From NCBI RefSeq assembly GCF_009739515.1, contig NZ_CP046535.1, positions 744,001 through 808,000 of the forward strand: a stretch of DNA of 64,000 bases. The letters run 5' to 3'. A model generated the notes under the pieces. It made no database searches. It was not told where the DNA came from and was given only the letters and a program-made list of their open reading frames with translations. This DNA is from Sphingomonas profundi. Lineage in GTDB: Bacteria > Pseudomonadota > Alphaproteobacteria > Sphingomonadales > Sphingomonadaceae. Positions within the stretch are counted from its first letter, which is position 1, and every line of letters starts with the position of its first letter. The position numbers were made by a program, and so were the translations under genes. Positions 51,803 through 59,876 of the stretch are shown here, in pieces.

Positions 51803-53161
51803 TCAGCGGCTCGAAAGGACATGGCCCAGGCGGCGGCCGAACAGCAGGATCAGCACGGCGCCCGTCGCCGCGATCGCGGCGTGCATGGCCCAGAAGGCGG
51901 CGTGGCCCATCCGCTCATAATAGCCGCCGATCCAGCCGATGACGGTGTTGCCGACGAAGAGCGAGAGGAAGGCGCAGCCCATCAGGGTGGAAACGAGCCG
52001 CTTAGGGGCGGCGCCGGCGACTAGGGCGAGCAGCGTGGGCCAGTAATAGAGGAAGGCGATGCCAAGGCCAGCGCAGTAAGCGAGCGGCCAGATCAGGCCG
52101 ACGCGCCCGCCGACCAGCGCCGCGACGGCGAGCACCAGATTGCTGGCGGCGGCGATGGCGGCACCGATGCCGATCTTCGCGAGATCGCCCGGCTCCCCGC
52201 GGTGCGCCGCCTGCCGGCGCCACAGGGCGAACAGCGCCGGCACGCCGACGATGCTGAAAAACGGATCGACGGCGCTGAACCACGGCACCGGCACGCGGAA
52301 GCCGGCCAAGGCGAGATCGACATTGCCCTCGATCCAGACGAGGCCGACGTTCGATATCTGATAGTAAGCGATCGACTGGAAGATCGTGATGCCCATCACG
52401 GCAGTTAGGGCCGCGACCCGCCGCCATTCCGCACGCGTCAGCGGTGCGGCGGGCGCGGCCGCGCGGCTGGGCTGGCGATCGCCGGGCAGGTGGCGGATGC
52501 CGGCGAGATAGGTGAGCAGGCCGCACAGCATCAGCACCGCCGCCGCGCCGAAGCCGACGTGCCAGCCATAGCGATCGGCGAGGAAGCCGCAGGCGACCGG
52601 GCCGGCCACCGCGCCGAAATTGACCGCCATGCTGAAGATGGCGAAGCCGCGCGTGCGCCCGGCCTCGTCGTCGCGGCGGTAGAGTTCGCCCACCTGCGCC
52701 GAGATATTGCCTTTTAGCAGCCCGCAGCCGACGATCAGCAGGAGCAGGGCGAGCAGGAAGCTCCGGTCGAACGCCATGGCGACATGGCCGCCGCTCATCA
52801 GCAGGGCACCCGACACGATCGCGGCGCGGCGGCCGATGAAGCGATCCGCCAGCCACCCGCCGAGCACCGGCGTGAAGTAGACGAAGCCCGAGTAGAGGCC
52901 GAACACCTGCGAGGCGAGCGCCTGGTTGGAGAGCGGGCCGGTCAGCCGCTCCACCGCGCCGCGAAAGGCGGCGAAGCCGGCGATATGCTCGACATGGCCG
53001 GGCAGCAGCAGCTGGCCGATCATGTAGAGCGTCAGCAGCGCCGTCATGCCATAATAAGAGAAACGCTCCCACGCCTCGGTGAAGGCCAGATAGGCAAGGC
53101 CGCGGGGCTGGCCGAAGAAGGTGGCGGGCGGCAGCGGCGGCGCGGCGGGATCGCCCGTCAT
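51803..53161 (-). CDS. POT-family proton-dependent oligopeptide transporter (copy 2)
   Basis: A 452-residue inner-membrane carrier with 12 or more hydrophobic helices. The POT proton-coupling motif ExxER is in TEAWERFSYYGM near residue 30. PRGLAYLAFTEAWERFSYYGM and VYFTPVLGGWLADRFIG are typical for proton-dependent peptide transporters. The ATG overlaps the first copy by four bases, so the pair is one transcript. It shares the same N-terminal block with copy 1, showing tandem duplication. Substrate is likely di/tripeptides. Confidence 0.88.
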   Translation of the reverse strand: MTGDPAAPPLPPATFFGQPRGLAYLAFTEAWERFSYYGMTALLTLYMIGQLLLPGHVEHIAGFAAFRGAVERLTGPLSNQALASQVFGLYSGFVYFTPVLGGWLADRFIGRRAAIVSGALLMSGGHVAMAFDRSFLLALLLLIVGCGLLKGNISAQVGELYRRDDEAGRTRGFAIFSMAVNFGAVAGPVACGFLADRYGWHVGFGAAAVLMLCGLLTYLAGIRHLPGDRQPSRAAAPAAPLTRAEWRRVAALTAVMGITIFQSIAYYQISNVGLVWIEGNVDLALAGFRVPVPWFSAVDPFFSIVGVPALFALWRRQAAHRGEPGDLAKIGIGAAIAAASNLVLAVAALVGGRVGLIWPLAYCAGLGIAFLYYWPTLLALVAGAAPKRLVSTLMGCAFLSLFVGNTVIGWIGGYYERMGHAAFWAMHAAIAATGAVLILLFGRRLGHVLSSR

Positions 53162-54537
53162 GCCACCGCCTTCGCCGGCGCGAGCAGGTGGCCGAACAGC
53201 GCGCGGGCGGCGAACAGCAGCAGCGCGGCGAGGCCGATCAGCGCCGCATGCATCGCCCAGAACCAGGTGGCGGGCATCGTCTCCAGCCGGCCGCCGAGCC
53301 AGCCGACCAGCACGTTGGCGGCGAAGAAGTGGAGGTAGAAGATGCCGAGCATCGTCGATCCCAGCCGGGCCGGCGCGGCGCGGGAGTAGAGCGCGAGGGA
53401 TACCGGGAAGACGTTGGCGATGCCGATGCTGTTGACGACGTGGAACAGGATCAGCCAGGCGACCGGCGTCTTCTGCCCGGTCCTCGCCTCATGCCAGGCG
53501 CACGCGGCGAGGACGAGCGGGGCGAGCAGCGCGATCAGCGCGCCGATCGCGATCTTGGTGATCTCGTCCGGCTCGGGAAAGCGCCGCGCCCACAGCCGCC
53601 AGAACGCCACCGCGCCGACCAGGAAGCTGACGGACGCGATCGTGTCGAGCGTCACCAGCCACGTCGTCGGCATCGTGCGGCCGAACAGGGTGAAATCGAC
53701 ATGCGCCTGCGCCCAGACGAGATAGGCGTTGAAGATCTCCATGTTGCCGATGATCGCCAGCGCCAGCACCGGCAGCAGCGCGACGAGCAGCGCGATCGTG
53801 CGGCCCTCGCCCGGCAGCAGCGTGGGGCGCGGCGCGGCGGCGGCGGCGCGCGGCGCATCCGGCACCAGGTGGCGGCGGCCGGCGAGATAGATCGCCAGGC
53901 CCAGCACCATGCCGATGCCGGCCGCGCCGAAGCCGTAGTGCCAGCCGTAGAGCTCGCCCAGGGTGCCGCAGACGAGAGGTGCCGCGATCACGCCGGCATT
54001 GATGCCGAGATAGTAGATCTGGAAGGCGTCCGCGCGGCGCAGGTCGCCCGGCTGGTAGAGCGTGCCCACCTGCGCCGCGATATTCCCCTTGAAGCAGCCG
54101 CAGCCGATGACCAGGCAGAGCAGGGCGAACAGGAACGAGACGTCGAACGCCATCAGGAAGTGCCCCGCCGCCATCAGCAGCGCGCCCAGCGTCACCGTCT
54201 TCGTGCGGCCGAGCACGCGATCGGCGAGCAGCCCGCCGGCGATCGGCGTGAGGTAGACGAGGCCGGCATAGAGGCCGAAGATCGCCGAGGCGAGCGCCTG
54301 CACCGAGAGCGATCCGTAGGCGCCCTCGAGCGTGCGGCGGAAGGCCGCGAAGCCGGCGACATGCTCGACATGGCCGGGCAGCAGCAGCTGGCCGACCATG
54401 TAGAGCACCAGCAGCGTCTGCATGCCGTAGAAGGAGAAGCGCTCCCAAGCCTCGGCGAAGGCGAGGTAGGCCAGGCCGCGCGGGTGGCCGAGAAAGGCAT
54501 GGTCGTCGCGGTCGGCGGCCTGGGCGATGGAGGCCAT
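53158..54537 (-). CDS. POT-family proton-dependent oligopeptide transporter (copy 1)
   Basis: A 459-residue inner-membrane peptide transporter. AEAWERFSFYGMQTLLVLYMVGQLLLPGHVEHVAGFAAFR carries the ExxER motif and is nearly the same as in copy 2. GTLGELYGWHYGFGAAGIGM and FHVVNSIGIANVFPVSLAL are later helices. The ATG at 54537 follows GGGAGAG; the upstream frame is not coding. First of the two-gene unit. Copy 1 has a larger central cytoplasmic loop (PRAAAAAPRPTLLPGEG). Confidence 0.88.
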   Translation of the reverse strand: MASIAQAADRDDHAFLGHPRGLAYLAFAEAWERFSFYGMQTLLVLYMVGQLLLPGHVEHVAGFAAFRRTLEGAYGSLSVQALASAIFGLYAGLVYLTPIAGGLLADRVLGRTKTVTLGALLMAAGHFLMAFDVSFLFALLCLVIGCGCFKGNIAAQVGTLYQPGDLRRADAFQIYYLGINAGVIAAPLVCGTLGELYGWHYGFGAAGIGMVLGLAIYLAGRRHLVPDAPRAAAAAPRPTLLPGEGRTIALLVALLPVLALAIIGNMEIFNAYLVWAQAHVDFTLFGRTMPTTWLVTLDTIASVSFLVGAVAFWRLWARRFPEPDEITKIAIGALIALLAPLVLAACAWHEARTGQKTPVAWLILFHVVNSIGIANVFPVSLALYSRAAPARLGSTMLGIFYLHFFAANVLVGWLGGRLETMPATWFWAMHAALIGLAALLLFAARALFGHLLAPAKAVA

Positions 54538-54611
54538 GAAGCAAGTCTCTCCCGATAAAGCGGGGGAGCGTAGAGGGATAGCAGGCGCGCGTCGATGGGC
54601 GCGGCGGCGCG

Positions 54612-55220
54612 TCAGCCCACCGAGTCGAGCACGGCGCCGACGATATCGGGCGAGGGGCCGCTGAGCGTGGGGGCGGGGGCGGCGGTGCGGGTGCCGGGCG
54701 GTGCCGCGCGATCGGGCGTGCCGTAGATGAAGCCGTAGGTGGGGTAGGTGCTGCCGCCGAGCGCCTCGTTGGTATCGTACCACACGCGCACCGCGCTCCA
54801 GTCATGCGCGGGCGAGACGTCGACCATCGTCACGTCGCGCTCCACCTGCCCGCGCGTGCCGCCGATGCGGGACCAGTTGGCGTGCGTCACCATCAGGATG
54901 CGCGGGCTGATGACGCGGCTGACGACCGCGACATGGCCGAGCCGCATCGCCCCGCCCGGCCGGAAGACGAGCACCGCGCCCACTTTGGGCGAGCGGCCGC
55001 GGGCGTAGCGGCCGTCCGCCTGCTGCCACCACGTCCACGCATCGCCGTAGATCTGGATGCCGGACATCGCCCGGGCGAACGGCACGCACTCGCCCACCGT
55101 CAGCCCCAGCGTCTCGGCCGGCAGCGCCGCCGGCAGCGCGGCGACGACGATGGCCAGGGCGGCGCACGCCCCTCTCAACCCCGATCTGCCCGCCTCGAAT
55201 CGCATGCCGCATGACTGCAT
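54612..55220 (-). CDS. Exported CHAP-domain cysteine hydrolase
   Basis: A 202-residue protein with a hydrophobic export signal (ALAIVVAALPAALPAE) and a CHAP domain. GECVPFAR holds the catalytic Cys45; RLGHVAVVSRV holds His96; HANW follows as the third region. CHAP enzymes split peptidoglycan amide bonds, so a cell-wall remodelling role in the periplasm is likely. It has the size of the short single-domain CHAP amidases. A CtrA-like TTAA-N7-TTAT site lies just upstream of its start, suggesting cell-cycle control. Confidence 0.83.
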   Translation of the reverse strand: MQSCGMRFEAGRSGLRGACAALAIVVAALPAALPAETLGLTVGECVPFARAMSGIQIYGDAWTWWQQADGRYARGRSPKVGAVLVFRPGGAMRLGHVAVVSRVISPRILMVTHANWSRIGGTRGQVERDVTMVDVSPAHDWSAVRVWYDTNEALGGSTYPTYGFIYGTPDRAAPPGTRTAAPAPTLSGPSPDIVGAVLDSVG

Positions 55221-55229
55221 GGAAAGGTT

Positions 55230-55244
55230 TTAACGATACGTTAT
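55230..55244. promoter_or_regulatory. CtrA-like site before the CHAP gene
   Basis: TTAA-CGATACG-TTAT fits the alphaproteobacterial CtrA consensus TTAA-N7-TTAA in seven of eight defined bases and also forms the palindrome TAACG-ATA-CGTTA (55231-55243). It lies 10 bases upstream of the CHAP start codon. Confidence 0.35.
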
Positions 55245-55402
55245 CCGTGTTTGCATCCATGTTTCAGCAGCGACGAACCGTGCCGCCGGCGCGGGCAATC
55301 GCCGCGCTTTCTGCTCCATCCCGGCGCCCGCTGGCGATTGCGATGGACATATAGGGCCGGGCGGTGGTTACATGCCGGTCTAGAACAAGATGCGGAGGTT
55401 CC

Positions 55403-55750
55403 ATGCCTACCAAAGCGGATGCCAAGCCCAAAGCGGCCCCCAAGGCGAAGGCGGCGGCCAAGCCCAAGACCAGTGCGTCCAAGACTGCCGAGCCCAAGAC
55501 GGGCGAGAAGGTGGACGGCCTGCACAAACCGCTCCAGCCCTCGCCCGATCTCGCGGCGATCGTCGGCGACAAGCCGCTGTCGCGCAGCGACGTGGTGAGC
55601 AAGCTGTGGGAGCACATCAAGAAGAACGATCTCCAGAACCCGAAGGACAAGCGCGAGATCCTGGCGGACGACAAACTGGAGAAGGTGTTCGGCAAGAAGC
55701 AGGTGACCATGTTCGAGATGAACAAGCTGATCTCGCCGCATCTGAAATAG
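55403..55750 (+). CDS. SWIB/MDM2 domain protein
   Basis: A 115-residue protein. The first 36 residues are Lys/Ala/Pro-rich (histone-like tail), then a single SWIB domain (HKPLQPSPDLAAIVGDKPLSRSDVVSKLWEHIKKNDLQNPKDKREILADDKLEKVFGKKQVTMFEMNKLISPHL). Comparable proteins in alphaproteobacteria and chlamydiae are thought to act on chromatin or DNA topology. The ATG at 55403 has GGAGG 4 bases upstream. Divergent from the CHAP gene. Confidence 0.9.
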   Translation: MPTKADAKPKAAPKAKAAAKPKTSASKTAEPKTGEKVDGLHKPLQPSPDLAAIVGDKPLSRSDVVSKLWEHIKKNDLQNPKDKREILADDKLEKVFGKKQVTMFEMNKLISPHLK

Positions 55751-55784
55751 GCAGGCGCGGACCAGCGGGAGGAGAGGAGAGGCC

Positions 55785-56378
55785 ATGAGCGAGACGATCC
55801 GCAGCGTGCCGCGGGAGGAGCTGACGCCGGCACTGCAGGAGTCCTGGGACTTCGTGTACCGGCTGACCGGCCAGGCGGCCTTCATCGAGAAGGGCGCCCA
55901 CGCACCCGAACTGCTCGATTTCACGATGACCGACTTCTACGGCAAGATCTTCTACGGCGGCCGCGTCGACGAGAAGCTAAAGCATCTCGCCCGGCTGCGG
56001 ATGAGCCTGGGCCATGGCTGCCGCAGCTGCAACCTGGGCAACACGCAGGGCGCCAGCGAAGCCGGCTACAGCGAGGCGGAGTTGCACGCGATCGAGGGCG
56101 ACCGATCCATCTTCAGCGCGGCCGAGCAGGCGGTGCTGGAACTGGCCGACCAGTTCCTGATGACCAACGTGCACGGCCACCTCGAACCCGACCTCTACGC
56201 CCGCCTGCGCGCCCATTTCGACGATGCGCAGATCCTCGAGCTGGGCACGGTGATGAGCTATCTCGGCGGGTTGGCGAAGATGCTGTTCGTGTTCGACATG
56301 GCCGAGAAGGAGGAGACCTGCCCCTTTGTGCCGCGTGCGAAGGCCGACGAGTCGGCGATGGCGATCGCGGCGGAATAG
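55785..56378 (+). CDS. Carboxymuconolactone decarboxylase/AhpD-like protein
   Basis: A 197-residue helical protein of the CMD/AhpD family. GHGCRSCNLGNTQGASEAGYSE contains the CxxC redox pair of AhpD-like alkylhydroperoxidases and a downstream helical core (DDAQILELGTVMSYLGGLAKMLFVFDMAEKEE). Probably peroxidase or disulfide chemistry; true decarboxylases lack the CxxC. It starts 34 bases after the SWIB gene, on the same strand, with GGAGAGGAGAGG upstream. Confidence 0.85.
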   Translation: MSETIRSVPREELTPALQESWDFVYRLTGQAAFIEKGAHAPELLDFTMTDFYGKIFYGGRVDEKLKHLARLRMSLGHGCRSCNLGNTQGASEAGYSEAELHAIEGDRSIFSAAEQAVLELADQFLMTNVHGHLEPDLYARLRAHFDDAQILELGTVMSYLGGLAKMLFVFDMAEKEETCPFVPRAKADESAMAIAAE

Positions 56379-56441
56379 GGACGCGCGGCGATCGCTACGG
56401 AGGACGGCCCGGAGGCGCGCGCGGCCAAACGCCGGCGCTGG

Positions 56442-57020
56442 GTGACGTTGGGGGAGATACTGGCGGTCGCGGCCGTCGGTATCTCCGCCCTGACGTTGTG
56501 GGACTCGCATCAGGAACGGGTGCGGACCGAGGAGAAGGCGGTCGCCACCGCCGATCGCGCGGATGCCGAGGCGGCCGTGCTGGTGCTGCGGGCGACACCG
56601 TCGCGCGATGGCGATCGCCTGACCCTCGCGCCGCTCAATCCGGAGCAGGCGATCCAGGCGCAGACGATCCTCTTCCCCTCCGCCCTGAAGCTGCCGCCGG
56701 TGGAGACGACCGGCGATCCGCGCATCGAGGCCGACTGGTTCGCCGAGCCGCTGAAGCGCGCGCGCAAGGGGGCGGGGCAGAAGGACGAGGATCCCGGCGA
56801 CCAGCGCCTGCCGATCATCGTTGTCACGCACTATCTGGCCGGCGGCGCCCGCCACACCAGCCGCGCCATCCACGATCTCGGCTACACGCTAGAGGGCCGC
56901 TTCCTGCGCGGCAGCGCGGTGACGCTGCGCGGCATGTCGATCGTGCGGACGGTGAAGGAGGAGGGCGCACAGGCCGCGCTCGATGCGGTGTGGACGGGGC
57001 GCCATCGATCGGCCGGTTGA
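56442..57020 (+). CDS. Membrane-anchored hypothetical protein, start uncertain
   Basis: A 192-residue protein (from GTG 56442) with an N-terminal helix TLGEILAVAAVGISALTLWDSHQ, then a soluble coiled and globular part (AQTILFPSALKLPPVETTGDPRIEADWF...). No enzymatic motif. The frame remains open for 21 codons upstream to the previous stop and reads ATEDGPEARAAKRRRW before the helix: a basic KRRRW cluster typical of the cytoplasmic side of an anchor. The true start may therefore be an unusual AUC at 56391. GTG 56442 has no ribosome site within 20 bases. Function unknown. Confidence 0.65.
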   Translation: MTLGEILAVAAVGISALTLWDSHQERVRTEEKAVATADRADAEAAVLVLRATPSRDGDRLTLAPLNPEQAIQAQTILFPSALKLPPVETTGDPRIEADWFAEPLKRARKGAGQKDEDPGDQRLPIIVVTHYLAGGARHTSRAIHDLGYTLEGRFLRGSAVTLRGMSIVRTVKEEGAQAALDAVWTGRHRSAG

Positions 57021-57101
57021 AGCGAATCGATTGTTTTTCCACGCTTGATCGTGTGAGGATCACGTTTCGACGGAGGCCCGGCTATCAGGCAGATCGCAGC
57101 A

Positions 57102-57569
57102 TTGCCCTTTCGCATCGAGGAGGACGGGTCCGCGCGGATCATGCTGATCACCTCGCGCGGCAGCGGGCGCTGGATCATCCCCAAGGGCAACCCGATGCGC
57201 GGCATGAAGGCGCACGTCGCCGCCGCGCACGAGGCGTATGAGGAAGCGGGGCTCAGCGGCCACAGCTTCGCCACCGCGATAGGCCGTTTCCACTATCGCA
57301 AGCGGCTGAAGACCGGCGAGACGCGCGCGATCGAGGTGGAGGTGTTTCCGCTGGCGGTGGCAGCGCAGGCGGCCGACTGGCCGGAGAAGCACGAGCGGCA
57401 GACGCACTGGTTCACCGTGGCGGACGCGGCCTCCGCCGTGTCGGAGCCGGACCTGAGCGGGATCATCCGGCGGTTCCGCCCGCCGCCGGCCTCGGCGCGG
57501 GCCGAGGGTGGCTGGTTCCGGCGGGCGGTTCGCCTGTTCGGCCGGCAGCCGCCAACGCCGGGCGGGTGA
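57102..57569 (+). CDS. Nudix hydrolase, start uncertain
   Basis: A 155-residue (from TTG 57102) Nudix-fold phosphohydrolase. The box is GNPMRGMKAHVAAAHEAYEEAGLSG: the EE core is intact but Met replaces the first Glu and His the Arg of the classic GX5EX7REUXEEXGU. Such variants hydrolyse diphosphates of nucleosides or inositols. TTG 57102 lacks a ribosome site, while GGAGG (57072-57076) lies 7 bases before an in-frame ATC (57084) giving IRQIAALPFR, a plausible true N-terminus. Follows the membrane-anchored gene by 81 bases (63 from ATC). Confidence 0.8.
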   Translation: MPFRIEEDGSARIMLITSRGSGRWIIPKGNPMRGMKAHVAAAHEAYEEAGLSGHSFATAIGRFHYRKRLKTGETRAIEVEVFPLAVAAQAADWPEKHERQTHWFTVADAASAVSEPDLSGIIRRFRPPPASARAEGGWFRRAVRLFGRQPPTPGG

Positions 57570-57581
57570 CGTCGTGGCCGG

Positions 57582-58832
57582 TCAGGGCAGATCGATGCCG
57601 CGATCGGCAAGCAGCGCGGCGCGGGCCGTTTCCGCCGCATGCCACAGGCCGGGGTCGGCGATGCGGGCGGGATCGATCGCTTCCGGCCAGTGCGTCGAGA
57701 TCACGGCGGCGATGCGATCGAGCCCGGCCGCGTCCACCAGGAAGCGCGGATCGATCGTGGCGGGATCGGCGACGACGCGCAGGCGCAGGCACGCCGGGCC
57801 GCCGCCATTCGCCATCGATTCGCGCACGTCGACGAAGTGGAGTTGCCGGATCGGGCCGTTGCCGGCGCTCGCCTCCTCCGCCCATGCCCGCACCGCCGGC
57901 ACCTCGCCCGCGTCGGTGGGCAGCACCAGCGCTGTCTGGCCGCCGGGCAGCGTGACGAGCTGGGCGTTGAACAGGTAGCTGCGGATCGCGTCCGCCAGGC
58001 TCACCCGGTCGGCCGGCACCTCGACGATCTCCACTTCCGGCAGCAACCGGCGCAGATCGGCGTAGAAGCCGGCGGGATCGGCGAAGGCCTGCTCGTGCGC
58101 CAGCAGCACGCGGCCGTCCGCCACCGCCACCACATCGTTGTGGAACGCGCCGGCGGCGATCGCCGCCTTCGATTGCGCCACGAACAGCGTGCGCGCCGGA
58201 TCGAGCCCGTGGCGCCGCGCCACCGCCTCGCTCGCCTGCCGGCTCTGGCGGGCGGGGTAGGGGCCGCCGGCGACGCCGTAGACGAAGATCTCGACGCCCG
58301 GCGCATCGTGCGCAGGCGCCAGGCGCATGTGGTTGGCGGCGCCCTCGTCGCCGAAGGGCGGGGGCACGGGGCCGTGGACGGCGAAGTGCCGGCGATCGGC
58401 GAAGGCGAGGTTCAGCTGCGCCAGCGTTTCCGGCCACTCGTGGCTGCGATGCGGCATCGTCATCAGATTGGCGACGCTGAGATGGCAGCGGCCGTCCGCC
58501 GTATCGGGCGCGGGCGAGACGGTGGCGGCGTTGGCCGCCCACATCGGCGAGGCGGAGAGGGCATTGGCCAGCAGCAGCGGATCGGCGGGGCCCGCGCTGC
58601 TGCCGAGTGCGGCCAGCCATGCCGCGTTCGGCCTTCGGTGCGGCAGCAATATGCCCTGCGGCAGGCCGAGCGCGAGATTGGCGCGCATCTTGGCGATGCC
58701 CTGCAGCGCCGCCGCGCGCGGGCGCGAGACGGCGCCGGCATTGCGCGTGGCGGCCAGGTTGCCGAGGCTGAGGCCGGAATAATTGTGCGTCGGCCCGACG
58801 ATACCGTCGAAATTGATCTCGGTCAGCGGCAT
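57582..58832 (-). CDS. astB: N-succinylarginine dihydrolase
   Basis: Hydrolyses N2-succinylarginine to succinylornithine, ammonia and CO2 (EC 3.5.3.23), step 2 of the arginine succinyltransferase pathway. The 416-residue protein shows EINFDGIVGPTHNYSGLSLGNLA, RPNAAWLAALGSSAG, the FHNDVVAVADGR segment and NGGGPACLRLRVV, typical of AstB, which shares a fold with amidinotransferases. GGGGAG precedes the ATG by about 8 bases. It ends the operon hydrolase-astA-astB, 30 bases after astA. Confidence 0.95.
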   Translation of the reverse strand: MPLTEINFDGIVGPTHNYSGLSLGNLAATRNAGAVSRPRAAALQGIAKMRANLALGLPQGILLPHRRPNAAWLAALGSSAGPADPLLLANALSASPMWAANAATVSPAPDTADGRCHLSVANLMTMPHRSHEWPETLAQLNLAFADRRHFAVHGPVPPPFGDEGAANHMRLAPAHDAPGVEIFVYGVAGGPYPARQSRQASEAVARRHGLDPARTLFVAQSKAAIAAGAFHNDVVAVADGRVLLAHEQAFADPAGFYADLRRLLPEVEIVEVPADRVSLADAIRSYLFNAQLVTLPGGQTALVLPTDAGEVPAVRAWAEEASAGNGPIRQLHFVDVRESMANGGGPACLRLRVVADPATIDPRFLVDAAGLDRIAAVISTHWPEAIDPARIADPGLWHAAETARAALLADRGIDLP

Positions 58833-58862
58833 CGCGATGTCTCCCCGTTGCGGGAAGGAAGG

Positions 58863-59876
58863 TCAGCGGCCGACATGCAGCACCTCGTCCCCCGCCGCCA
58901 CGCCGAGCAGGGCGGCCGCCGCCTCGTCGATCGCAACGCCGCCGCCGCCGGGCGCGACGCGGCCGTAGGCGGCGCGGAAATCGGCGAGGTGGCCGGTGGC
59001 GATCAGCGCCTTGCCGCCCGGCGGCCCGCCGATCGCGGCGACCCGGGCCGGCTGCGCATCGCGGATCGATCGGATCAGGTCGGTGGGGGCGGCCATCGTC
59101 GGGCCGCCGTCGAAGATGTCGACATAGCCGTCGTGGCGGAAACCCTCATGCTCCAGCATGCGCATCGCCGCGCGCCCGGTGGGATGCGGCAGGCTGATCA
59201 CGGCGCGGGCGGTCTCCGGCAGCATGGCCAGGTAGATCGGGTGCTTGGGCATCATGTCGGCGATGAACTGGTGGCCGTGGATGGCGTTGAATTCGTCCGC
59301 ATCCTGGAAGTTCATGCCGAAGAAGCGACCGGCCAGCCCATCCCAGAAGGGCGATCCCCCGGCCTCGTCGATCACGCCGCGCAGCTCGGCGATCACCCGA
59401 TCGGCGAAGCGGGCGCGGTGGGCGCGGATGAACAGGTAGCGGCTGCGGGCGAGCAGCAGGCCGAGCCCGCCCGCCCGCTCGCGCGGGTGGAGGAACAGGC
59501 CGCCCACCTCGCTGGCGCCCTCATAATCCGTCGTCAAGGTCAGCATCTCGGCGCGGAAGGTGCGGCCGAGCTCGCGACTGTGCTGGCTCAGCGTGCCGAG
59601 GCGATAGCTGTAGAAGGGCGCGTTCTCGCCGACCCTGGCGAAGATCTGGGCGGTGCCGATCACCTTGCCGCTCTCCGCCTCCTCCAGCACCAGCACGTAG
59701 AGATCGTCGCCGGCCACATCCTCCGCCTTGGCGAAGGCGACGGCGGAGCGGGCGAGCTTCTGCGTCAGCGATCCGCGATCGGCCGGCAGGTTGGTGAAGC
59801 CGCCGCCGGTGAGCTTGGCCATATCGTAGAGCGGATCGAGATCGTCGGTGCGGGCGGGGCGGATGCGGAAGCTCAT
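58863..59876 (-). CDS. astA: Arginine N-succinyltransferase
   Basis: Transfers succinyl from succinyl-CoA to arginine (EC 2.3.1.109), step 1 of the AST pathway. The 337-residue protein begins IRPARTDDLDPLYDMAKLTGGGFTNLPADR and carries EVGGLFLHPRERAGGLGLLLARSRYLFI (CoA region) and AIHGHQFIADMMPKHPIYLAMLP. The ATG overlaps the M20 gene stop by four bases. The single-chain form here lacks the two-subunit arrangement found in Pseudomonas, whose AruF/AruG are its homologues. Confidence 0.95.
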   Translation of the reverse strand: MSFRIRPARTDDLDPLYDMAKLTGGGFTNLPADRGSLTQKLARSAVAFAKAEDVAGDDLYVLVLEEAESGKVIGTAQIFARVGENAPFYSYRLGTLSQHSRELGRTFRAEMLTLTTDYEGASEVGGLFLHPRERAGGLGLLLARSRYLFIRAHRARFADRVIAELRGVIDEAGGSPFWDGLAGRFFGMNFQDADEFNAIHGHQFIADMMPKHPIYLAMLPETARAVISLPHPTGRAAMRMLEHEGFRHDGYVDIFDGGPTMAAPTDLIRSIRDAQPARVAAIGGPPGGKALIATGHLADFRAAYGRVAPGGGGVAIDEAAAALLGVAAGDEVLHVGR

